From: Dehalococcoidales bacterium
Lineage (GTDB): Bacteria > Chloroflexota > Dehalococcoidia > Dehalococcoidales > UBA2162
Assembly: GCA_030648675.1 (NCBI GenBank)
Contig: JAUSGV010000069.1
Coordinates: 1-12,873, forward strand
Direction of reading: 5' to 3'
Length of the DNA stretch: 12,873 bases
Within the stretch, counting starts at the first letter, position 1; each line of letters starts with the position of its first letter. Of the stretch, positions 6,691 through 12,220 are shown piece after piece. The position numbers were made by a program, and so were the translations under genes. The notes below the pieces were generated by a model that ran no database searches, was not told the DNA's origin, and worked only from the letters and a program-made list of their open reading frames with translations.

Positions 6691-9237
6691 TTATGCAACG
6701 AACTGGTTCAAGGGCACATAATCTTTGACGTATTCCGCGATGAGGGTACGGTATTTAACAGGCACGGCTTTGAGGTCGGCTGCAGTGAAAGAGGGAGTCG
6801 TATAGAGCATGGCAAACTTCTTGGTCTCCATAATTTCGCGTAGATGATTATCGGTAACGTACGCCTTGAAGAAGTTTTTCAATGCTGGAATGATTGAGAC
6901 CTCCTCCGGTTTGTAGTCGACGACAAACTTGGCGAACTCCTCTTCCAATAGTTCGTCCTTGGACTTGAATCGCGGTATGAGTCCGAATATCTTTTCCAGT
7001 ATCTCACGCAGGCCCAAGCGGCGGTCTACGGCGGCGGCTTTGCGTAATTTATCCAGGCTGTAATATTCCTCAGGTTTATCGAATACCTCGCAGGTCACAT
7101 AATCGACGGCACGGTCCCACTGTCCTGACTTGACGGCTGCAGCGACGGTCACGTTCTCACGTATGGTATCCTTGAATTTCTCGAAGAACATGCGGTCAAT
7201 CTTCATGCCCTCGGTGCCGATGGTCTCCTCTTTTATCATGGAGAGGATATCCGAGCCGAGATGCTCATAGGGGCCACCGCCGCCACCGCCGCCACCGCCG
7301 CCTCCGCCTCCACCAGTGGTACTCTTTTTCTGGTACCGGGGGAGCTTCAGCACCTCGTCGTAATTGAAGTCCTTCTCGAAGTACTCGCAGTTGGCAAAGA
7401 AGTCAAAGAGTTTGAAAGCGGACTTCTGTGGATGCCGAACGCCATCCTTAAGACTGTCATCAAAAAGTTGTTCCAGGAAGTTGTGCTTGCGGGTGCCGCG
7501 TCCCTTAATCTGGATGAAGTCTGTCGGCGAAAAAATCGGGCGAAACATGCCGAGATTGAGGATGTCGGTACAATCATAGCCGGTGGTCATCATGCCAACC
7601 GTAACGCAGACACGAGCCTTGCTCGTCTTGTAAGCAGGCAGAAAATTGGCCGAACCGAGCAAATTGTTGTTGGAAAAGTTGATGGTAAACTGCTGGGCGT
7701 CTGGAATCAGTGAGGTCACCTGCACGGCGAAGTCGGACTGGTATTTGCCGGGGAACATGCGGTCAGCCATCTGGTTAAGAATCTGCGCCAGTTTGGCGGC
7801 GTGGTTTTGGCTGACGGCGAAGATGATGGATTTGCCAATCTCCCCGCTGACCGGATCGCGCAGAGCATTCTCCAGGAAAGTCTTACAGAAAAGCTGGTTG
7901 GTGGCGTCGGCAAAGAAACGCTTCTCAAACTCACGCTGCTTAAAGGCCTCCTTCTGGTCTTCGCCGGCATCGTCGGTGAAGGTTACTATAAATCCCTCTT
8001 TGGACAGCAGGTCGGTAGTGATTTCGGTACGGGCGTCTACCACTGTAGGATTAATCAGGTAGCCTTCTTTTACACCATCGAGTAATGAATAGCGATAGGT
8101 AGGCTCACTGTTCTCGCAGCCAAAGGTGCGGTAGGTATCCAGCATCAATCGGCGTTCCGCTTCGCGCGGGTCGCGGGTGCTAGGTGTAGTCTTGTCGAAC
8201 CGCTTGAGGTAGTCACGGGGTGTAGCAGTAAGACCGAGCTTATAACCGATAAAGTAATCGAAGACGGCGCGGGCATTACCGCCGATAGAGCGGTGCGCCT
8301 CGTCGGAAATGACCAAGTCGAAATCAGTCGGTGAGAATAGCCGCTGGTATTTGTTGTTGAAAAGCAGCGACTGTACTGTGGTGACCACTATTTCCGCCCG
8401 TCGCCAGTCGTCACGGTTCTCTTTGTATATCACTGTCTGAAAATCGGCGGATAGCAGCGACGCGAAGGCCTTCTTGGCCTGATCCTCCAATTCGAGGCGA
8501 TCCACCAGGAACAGTACCCGCCGGGCATTACCGGAACGGAGGAAGAGCTTGATGACGGCAGCGGCAGTAAGTGTCTTACCGGTGCCGGTAGCCATCTCGA
8601 ACAGGAAGCGGTCTTTCCCTTCTTTAACGGCCAGTTGCAGGGCATAAATTGCCTTCAACTGATATGGCCGCAAAAACCTCAGTTTGTTAGCCATAATGTA
8701 GCCGGGGCGTTCTGCCTCGTTACGGTACGCCGCTTCGGACTGATAGTTTGGTCGCTGCGTCAGCACGATGTAGTCCTCGCTGACATGGCTCTCGATGAGG
8801 CGTTGCGGGTTGGGTGTAACCTGATGATAGCCCATTACCGAGTCCGGAGTCGGGAAGGACGTAATCAGGTAGGGATTGCCGCGTTCCAGATCCCAGAAGT
8901 AGTGCAGGTTACCGTTGGAGAGTATGACAAAGCGGCAGTTCTGAGACTTGGCATATTTGCGGGCTTGCTCTTTGCCGACAAGCGGGTTCTTGTTCTCCGA
9001 TTTAGCCTCAAGGACAATAAGGGGGAATCCCCTGGTATCCAGCAGCAGGAAATCGATGAAGCCCTTACTCGTCTTCTCGAAATTGTCACCAAGTGCATCT
9101 ATATCTGATGATTTGATAGTGACGCTGGGTTCTAACTGGATATTAGCGGCTGTGTTTGCGTCCGGGAAAAAGTGCCAACCTGCCGTTTCCAGCAGCTTGT
9201 TTATCTTGATACGGGATGTGGCTTCTTTCTCTGCCAT
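6691..9237 (-). CDS. hsdR: Type I restriction endonuclease subunit R
   Basis: 848 residues from ATG 9237. A start 17 codons upstream is possible, but CCAAGGAGCCGA immediately precedes 9237. The domain order is that of HsdR: an N-terminal PD-(D/E)XK nuclease with Asp62 (GFIDFLLLD) and Glu77-Ala-Lys79 (LIVLEAKSEN); a superfamily 2 translocase with Walker A ATGTGKT (216-222), DEAH (312-315), GLTATP (335-340), GMMTTGYDC (548-556) and motif VI QIKGRGTR (576-583); and a C-terminal domain of EcoEI-R type (LREILEKIFGLIPRFKSKDE) that docks on the methyltransferase. Between translocase and C-terminal domain is a run of 14 glycines (642-655). All key residues are present, so the subunit should cut and translocate DNA. 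It is the first gene of the operon and is followed after 8 bases by hsdMS. Confidence 0.94.
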   Translation of the reverse strand: MAEKEATSRIKINKLLETAGWHFFPDANTAANIQLEPSVTIKSSDIDALGDNFEKTSKGFIDFLLLDTRGFPLIVLEAKSENKNPLVGKEQARKYAKSQNCRFVILSNGNLHYFWDLERGNPYLITSFPTPDSVMGYHQVTPNPQRLIESHVSEDYIVLTQRPNYQSEAAYRNEAERPGYIMANKLRFLRPYQLKAIYALQLAVKEGKDRFLFEMATGTGKTLTAAAVIKLFLRSGNARRVLFLVDRLELEDQAKKAFASLLSADFQTVIYKENRDDWRRAEIVVTTVQSLLFNNKYQRLFSPTDFDLVISDEAHRSIGGNARAVFDYFIGYKLGLTATPRDYLKRFDKTTPSTRDPREAERRLMLDTYRTFGCENSEPTYRYSLLDGVKEGYLINPTVVDARTEITTDLLSKEGFIVTFTDDAGEDQKEAFKQREFEKRFFADATNQLFCKTFLENALRDPVSGEIGKSIIFAVSQNHAAKLAQILNQMADRMFPGKYQSDFAVQVTSLIPDAQQFTINFSNNNLLGSANFLPAYKTSKARVCVTVGMMTTGYDCTDILNLGMFRPIFSPTDFIQIKGRGTRKHNFLEQLFDDSLKDGVRHPQKSAFKLFDFFANCEYFEKDFNYDEVLKLPRYQKKSTTGGGGGGGGGGGGGGPYEHLGSDILSMIKEETIGTEGMKIDRMFFEKFKDTIRENVTVAAAVKSGQWDRAVDYVTCEVFDKPEEYYSLDKLRKAAAVDRRLGLREILEKIFGLIPRFKSKDELLEEEFAKFVVDYKPEEVSIIPALKNFFKAYVTDNHLREIMETKKFAMLYTTPSFTAADLKAVPVKYRTLIAEYVKDYVPLNQFVA
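7273..7314 (-). repeat. 14-codon GGN tract encoding polyglycine in HsdR
   Basis: Fourteen consecutive glycine codons (mostly GGC and GGT in a GGC-GGC-GGT pattern, with two GGA) on the minus strand. The unit is a trinucleotide, so slippage would change linker length without shifting the frame. It lies exactly between the translocase and the C-terminal methyltransferase-docking domain. Confidence 0.9.
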
Positions 9238-9279
9238 TCGGCTCCTTGGTATCACCACAGAGTCCTTTTGGATAGGCCG

Positions 9280-9308
9280 ATTATACACCTATTGTTAAAG
9301 AGTGAACA
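9280..9308 (-). promoter_or_regulatory. Promoter of the restriction operon
   Basis: On the minus strand TATAAT (9285-9280) is a perfect -10. The -35 is weak: TTGTTC or TGTTCA about 17-18 bases upstream. The expected leader is about 36 bases, ending in the AAGGAG of hsdR. A palindrome at 9291-9310 overlaps the spacer and -35. Confidence 0.5.
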
Positions 9309-9310
9309 AT
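9291..9310. promoter_or_regulatory. Candidate operator between divergent promoters
   Basis: Inverted repeat ATTGTT (9291-9296), 8 bases, AACAAT (9305-9310), perfect in both arms. It covers the -35 region of the hsdR promoter and of the plus-strand promoter with -10 at 9325, so one regulator could act on both. No regulator gene for it is evident. Confidence 0.35.
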
Positions 9311-9324
9311 ACACAAACCTCTGC

Positions 9325-9330
9325 TATAAT
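9325..9330 (+). promoter_or_regulatory. Extended -10 of a probable ancestral amidohydrolase promoter
   Basis: TGC-TATAAT, an extended -10 (TGn plus a perfect hexamer), 9 bases before the ATG at 9340. The -35 position (9302-9307, GTGAAC) is poor, which is tolerable with an extended -10. It now drives only the 14-codon remnant and possibly reads on into the toxin-antitoxin module. Confidence 0.5.
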
Positions 9331-9339
9331 TCGGACATT

Positions 9340-9384
9340 ATGAAACCAGGACCGGTTGCCGTGCTGCATATCCCCAGTCCCTAG
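9340..9384 (+). pseudogene. Detached 5' copy of the N-formylglutamate amidohydrolase-like gene
   Basis: Fifteen codons including the stop (MKPGPVAVLHIPSP). Bases 9340-9375 match 10032-10067, the start of the downstream amidohydrolase gene, at 33 of 36 positions (differences at bases 7, 19 and 24). Identity ends just after the HIP of the family's HIPHSS motif, at CCCAGTCCC, where the C-rich intergenic type of sequence begins. It retains its own promoter-like extended -10. It is therefore the broken 5' end of a formerly intact gene, or of a second copy, now separated from the body by the 9454-10035 toxin-antitoxin pair. Confidence 0.8.
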
Positions 9385-9415
9385 TCCCCAGCCGCAATTG
9401 GTGGGCTAATCCCAC

Positions 9416-9444
9416 TTGACAGATATTCCCACTATTGGTACAAT
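9416..9444 (+). promoter_or_regulatory. Strong promoter of the second toxin-antitoxin operon
   Basis: TTGACA (9416-9421), 17 bases, TACAAT (9439-9444): a perfect -35, optimal spacing and 5 of 6 for the -10. The expected start site is about 9451, three bases before the ATG at 9454, so the message is effectively leaderless. The -10 is inside a short symmetric element ATTG-GTA-CAAT (9434-9444). Confidence 0.75.
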
Positions 9445-9453
9445 GACGCTACT

Positions 9454-9732
9454 ATGACTATGATAATAAGGGATGCCGATTTCAAGAGGGTGGCTGAGAG
9501 CGTGAAGCCGGATGCCAAAAAGCGTGTAGTTTTACCTAAGCTTTCCGGGGAAGGGGTTACCTATCACATATACAGTAACAGCCTCGGGCAAATTGTACTC
9601 GACCCGCAGGTAACTATCCCAGCTTCAGAAGCATGGCTATTCCATAATCCCGAAGCCCTGGCGTCGGTCCGGCGGGGCCTTGCCGATGCGGCAAAAGGCA
9701 AAGTCTCGAAAATCGCCCCCGGGTCTTTATAA
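9454..9732 (+). CDS. Putative antitoxin of a RelE/ParE-type module
   Basis: 92 residues. The assignment is from position (immediately before a RelE/ParE-like toxin) and from pattern. It has an N-terminal half that looks like a short beta-rich DNA-binding segment (RVVLPKLSGEGVTYHIYSNS, then GQIVLDPQVTIPASEAW) and a C-terminal amphipathic helix LFHNPEALASVRRGLADAAKG, the kind of helix that wraps a RelE-type toxin. The segment with GQIVLDPQVTIP is reminiscent of swapped-hairpin AbrB-type antitoxins, but I would not assign a family. ATG 9454 is taken as the start because it sits right after the strong promoter; ATG 9460 is an alternative. There is no Shine-Dalgarno, consistent with leaderless translation. 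The toxin starts 9 bases after the stop. Confidence 0.75.
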   Translation: MTMIIRDADFKRVAESVKPDAKKRVVLPKLSGEGVTYHIYSNSLGQIVLDPQVTIPASEAWLFHNPEALASVRRGLADAAKGKVSKIAPGSL

Positions 9733-9741
9733 GATACCGCT

Positions 9742-10035
9742 GTGTTTGAACTGGAATGGACCGACGAAGCAAAAGCTGCCTACAACCTGCTTAAAGGTAA
9801 TCCGTCTGACCGGAAGCGCTGCCAGGCCGTCAAAAAGACTCTCAATTTCCTGGCACTGAATCCCCGTCATCAGAGCCTGCAGACACATGAGTTCATGAGC
9901 TTGAAAGGCCCCAATGGGGAAAAGGTTTTCGAGGCCTGTGCCGAGCAGAACACACCGGCAGCCTATCGAGTCTTCTGGTATTACGGTCCCTCCAAGGGCA
10001 TAATAACGGTTTTGACGATTACTCCTCACCCATGA
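9742..10035 (+). CDS. RelE/ParE-superfamily toxin
   Basis: 97 residues from a GTG start. The GTG begins the family's first strand (FELEWTDEAKAAYNLL); no upstream ATG fits between it and the antitoxin stop. Seen: the two N-terminal helices (KAAYNLLKGN, RKRCQAVKKTLNFLALNP), RHQSLQTHEFMSLKGPNGEKVFEACAE in the middle, and the final strand pair AAYRVFWYYGPSKGIITVLTITPHP. Members of the superfamily are either ribosome-dependent mRNA nucleases or gyrase inhibitors, and this sequence alone does not decide which. No clear ribosome-binding site is present, so coupling to the antitoxin is likely. The stop overlaps the next gene's ATG by ATGA, so the amidohydrolase is the third gene of the operon. Confidence 0.8.
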   Translation: MFELEWTDEAKAAYNLLKGNPSDRKRCQAVKKTLNFLALNPRHQSLQTHEFMSLKGPNGEKVFEACAEQNTPAAYRVFWYYGPSKGIITVLTITPHP

Positions 10036-10799
10036 AAACAGGACCGGTTACCGTACTGCATATCCCCCATTCTTCGCGAGAAATACCTGCCGACATCCGC
10101 CGGTCGTTGGTGTTATCCGATAGCGAGCTTGAATCCGAGTTGCTCAGATTGACGGACAGCTATACCGATGTGCTATACGATTGCGGGCAGGCGGCGAAGG
10201 TTGTCTTCCCGGTGAGCCGCCTGGTGGTCGACCCGGAGAGGTTCCTTGATGACAGCGAAGAACCTATGTCCAAATTCGGGATGGGCGTAGTCTATACCAA
10301 AACTTCCACCGGCAGGCCGCTGCGCCGGAGTCTTACCGACCGGGACAGAGAGGCATTGATTGAGCAATACTACAATCCCCACCACCGGGAACTTACCGCT
10401 GCCGTGAGCTCAAGCCTGTCCGGTCACGGGCGTTGCCTGATTATCGACGGCCACAGCTTTCCTTCCAAGGCCTTCCGTTATGAAACGGACTTGTCCCCCC
10501 GGCCGGACATTTGCCTCGGTACGGACAGTTACCACACTCCGGCATGGTTAAAGGACTTAGCCGGGGAATTATTCCGTAACGCCGGTTTCGCGGTTAAAAT
10601 TGACAGCCCGTTTCCCGGATCGATGGTGCCGTTAACTTATTACCACACCCACGGCGCGGTCTATTCCATCATGATCGAGGTAAACCGTGCTTTGTACATG
10701 GATGAAAAATCCGGCCGCCGTACCGCCAAATTCGAGCAGACAAAAAACAGATTGAAGGGTGTCCTCGTTGAGCTGATTGATCGGGTGTCGGGAATGTAG
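10032..10799 (+). CDS. N-formylglutamate amidohydrolase-like protein
   Basis: 255 residues, the usual length for the family. Known family chemistry is metal-dependent hydrolysis of N-formyl-L-glutamate to formate and glutamate in histidine breakdown; related proteins act on other N-acyl substrates. Seen: HIPHSS (10-15), SRLVVDPERF (62-71), RPLRRSLTDRDREALIEQYY, the metal-site type motif IIDGHSFPS (137-145), and IMIEVNRALYM (213-223). No other histidine-degradation gene is visible, so the substrate is unproven. The ATG overlaps the toxin stop by 4 bases, and its first 36 bases are duplicated at 9340-9375. The gene thus appears to have lost its own promoter and been captured by the toxin-antitoxin operon. 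The coding sequence itself looks intact. Confidence 0.85.
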   Translation: MKTGPVTVLHIPHSSREIPADIRRSLVLSDSELESELLRLTDSYTDVLYDCGQAAKVVFPVSRLVVDPERFLDDSEEPMSKFGMGVVYTKTSTGRPLRRSLTDRDREALIEQYYNPHHRELTAAVSSSLSGHGRCLIIDGHSFPSKAFRYETDLSPRPDICLGTDSYHTPAWLKDLAGELFRNAGFAVKIDSPFPGSMVPLTYYHTHGAVYSIMIEVNRALYMDEKSGRRTAKFEQTKNRLKGVLVELIDRVSGM

Positions 10800-10840
10800 G
10801 GAATGAATCCCAGTCCCAAACCCCCAACACCCCATTAGCT

Positions 10841-11218
10841 TTACCCTGACAGGTCTTCCCCTGTATAACCGATATCGCTGTAGATGCCCGGATTGTGTTT
10901 GATGACGTTGCTGTATTTCTTGCCTTCGCGGTCGGTAAAAGTGATGGTGGTCTTGATATCCCGCGGTTGCTTGCCGGCGAAATAAGACGCCGCGGTGTCG
11001 AGAAAGGTCCTGATTTCCTTATGCGGCGGCATGAATTCCGTACGCTGGAAGAGGGGCATGGCCGAAATCAGCTTGCTTCCGCCCAGCCCCGTTATTTTCT
11101 TGTCGAATTTGACCGCAATGTCGTAAGCCGGTCCCCCGCCGATATTGGCCAGGGCGATATACAGGAGCCCCTGCTCGAAGATAAAGTCAACTATAACATC
11201 AGGATTGCTGTCCGTCAT
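10841..11218 (-). CDS. Unknown 125-aa protein next to the tail-tube gene
   Basis: No firm family call. The sequence is rich in alternating hydrophobic residues (DVIVDFIFEQGLLYIALANI, IKTTITFTDREGKKYSNVIK) with GGGPAYDIAVKF and a central LFQRTEFMPPHKEIRTFL, which suggests an all-beta immunoglobulin-like domain of the kind used for protein-protein contacts. There is no signal peptide and no membrane helix. ATG 11218 is preceded by GGAG about 9 bases upstream and lies 15 bases after the tube gene's stop, so the two were one operon. By position it may be a structural or accessory part of the injection-system locus; this is inference. The frame is intact, unlike its neighbour. Confidence 0.7.
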   Translation of the reverse strand: MTDSNPDVIVDFIFEQGLLYIALANIGGGPAYDIAVKFDKKITGLGGSKLISAMPLFQRTEFMPPHKEIRTFLDTAASYFAGKQPRDIKTTITFTDREGKKYSNVIKHNPGIYSDIGYTGEDLSG

Positions 11219-11233
11219 ATCGCCCCGTCTCCG

Positions 11234-11667
11234 CTAGGCTAATTCGTAGCCTTCGTGGCAGATTTCAAATTCCTCGATGGCCACGCCGCTTTCGCCGGCA
11301 TTGAGGTCGGGCCCGGTCATGCCGCAGGGCCAGGCGTTCTTAACGATCCAGCGGCACACTTCCTCGCGCTTTTCGTTATGGAGGATAATGGCGATGTTCC
11401 TGGCTGTATGTCCCCGTCAATCACGGCCTTCCGCCATTGGTACAGGTCCATGGAACCGCTGACACCGCGCTTCAGGACTATATTGCTGTATTTGGTCAGC
11501 CCGGCAATCTTGCGGACGGTGCTTAACTTTTCGGCGCCTTCACGGTACTCGATTACCGCCGTGGCCGACTTTAAGCCGGAGCATTCCATAAAACCGGCCA
11601 TGGCGCTACCGTCGATCTCGACTACAAAATTGGCCTTGGAGTAGGGTCTCTCTCTAACCACGGGCAT
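11234..11667 (-). pseudogene. Tail-tube protein of contractile-injection/T4 gp19 type, frameshifted
   Basis: The tube protein polymerises into the inner tube of contractile tails and eCIS particles. Seen from ATG 11667 (AAGGAGG 8 bases upstream): RERPYSKANFVVEIDG, GFMECSGLKS, IEYREGAEKLSTVRKIAGLT, KYSNIVLKRGVSGSMDLYQW and RKAVIDGDIQ. After CAG (11406-11404) the frame is lost. From AGG (11401-11399) another frame continues the family exactly: RNIAIILHNEKREEVCRWIV, KNAWPCGMTGPDLNAGESG, AIEEFEICHEGYELA, then TAG at 11236-11234. One base is missing at 11402-11403; restored, the product would be 144 residues, a normal length for the family. As written it ends in an unrelated tail. It is either a pseudogene or a sequencing error. 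Confidence 0.85.
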
Positions 11668-11772
11668 TACTTTTTCCTCCTTATTCGGCTCATTACGCCG
11701 TAGATAATTTTGCTCTACAGTTAAATCCACTGCCTTGAGCCTTTTGCCGTCGAAGAATCTTTCTCTTGTCAT
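11668..11772 (-). pseudogene. 5' stub of another injection-system-type gene joined in frame to the tube gene
   Basis: Thirty-five codons from ATG 11772 (MTRERFFDGKRLKAVDLTVE then QNYLRR) with a usable upstream promoter, reading straight into the tube gene at 11667 with no stop. The opening R-x-FDGK-L-x-DLxxEQ-Y resembles, from memory, the conserved N-terminus of a larger protein family common in contractile-tail loci; that match needs checking. The body is absent. The simplest reading is a deletion joining this gene's first about 26 codons to the leader and Shine-Dalgarno of the tube gene. Confidence 0.55.
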
Positions 11773-11796
11773 ATTATCCCGCCTCGTTATAGCCAG

Positions 11797-11825
11797 ATTA
11801 TACGCCTGCATTAGCTATGTTGCAA
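11797..11825 (-). promoter_or_regulatory. Promoter of the injection-system fragment
   Basis: On the minus strand TTGCAA (11825-11820), a 17-base spacer and TATAAT (11802-11797). The expected start is near 11790, giving a leader of under 20 bases before ATG 11772. The -10 is perfect and the -35 matches 4 of 6. The broken tube and the 125-aa gene may therefore still be transcribed. Confidence 0.6.
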
Positions 11826-11848
11826 GGTACACCGGCGACAAAACTCCC

Positions 11849-11876
11849 TTGACAGACAGTAGAACATGCGTACTAT
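11849..11876 (+). promoter_or_regulatory. Orphan promoter-like sequence
   Basis: TTGACA (11849-11854), 16 bases, TACTAT (11871-11876), followed by the direct repeat GTACTAT-TATT-GTACTAT and an ATG at 11886. It resembles the promoters of both toxin-antitoxin operons (perfect TTGACA, then CTATG near the start), but the frame from 11886 runs through the hairpin repeat and does not look like a protein. It may be a leftover promoter of a lost module. Confidence 0.4.
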
Positions 11877-11925
11877 TATTGTACTATGCATATTATTTTA
11901 GCTCATTCAGGGAAACTCGCCAGTT

Positions 11926-11953
11926 GTCATTCCCGCTTTCGCGGGAATCCAGG
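11926..11953 (+). repeat. dRS3-like hairpin repeat, copy 2
   Basis: GTCATTCCCGC, TTTC, GCGGGAATCCAGG. It has the same 8-bp stem and the same flanks (GTC before, CCAGG after) as the copy at 1741-1768, but the four loop bases are reverse-complemented (TTTC against GAAA). The core is ATTCCC-N8-GGGAAT at 11929-11948. Confidence 0.75.
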
Positions 11954-12158
11954 GTGGGAGGTTGTTTTGCGAAATCAAACGGTAAACAAATACCTGTTCA
12001 CGCTCAATATTTTCACTCTTACGCACTTTGTTTCGCAAATTTTTTACAACGGAAGCGAAAAAAATGGCACAACTGAACACAATAAAACAATTCAGGCAGG
12101 AATTTTCCTGGCCCACGCACTATTGTTTGCCGAAATTTTTATTTTTTTCGAGCCTTAT

Positions 12159-12187
12159 TTTACACTCGCCACACCTTGCGGTATACT
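12159..12187 (+). promoter_or_regulatory. Promoter of the rel gene
   Basis: TTTACA (12159-12164), 17 bases, TATACT (12182-12187); each hexamer matches the consensus at 5 of 6. The expected start site is about 12194, with a leader of about 27 bases to ATG 12221. Confidence 0.65.
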
Positions 12188-12220
12188 TTAATAACAAATT
12201 ACAGCCGGGGTCTGTAAGGC

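Larger units (their letters stand above)
11812..12158. other. Intergenic region between injection-system debris and rel
   Basis: About 350 bases without a convincing gene. It holds the orphan promoter at 11849, the hairpin repeat at 11926, an inverted pair TTTGCGAAA (11966-11974)/TTTCGCAAA (12031-12039) separated by 56 bases, and AT-rich DNA near 12130-12160. Short open frames here on both strands cross the hairpin repeat or AT-rich sequence and lack family features. Confidence 0.55.

Noticed and set aside
7273..7314. CRISPR-like or tandem-repeat array from the regular GGC-GGC-GGT pattern
   Set aside because: The units are 9 bases or fewer, have no spacers and are in frame as glycine codons inside hsdR.
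7261..7713. Plus-strand frame across the alanine/threonine-coding complement of the glycine tract
   Set aside because: It lies entirely within hsdR on the opposite strand and has no family features; the open frame comes from the GGN repeats.
11317..11406. Alternative C-terminus of the tube protein as a programmed frameshift product
   Set aside because: No slippery heptamer or downstream structure is evident, and programmed shifts are not known for tube proteins; the other frame restores the family exactly.
11886..12191. 101-codon plus-strand frame following a promoter-like sequence
   Set aside because: It runs through the hairpin repeat and AT-rich DNA into the rel promoter and has no recognisable protein pattern.
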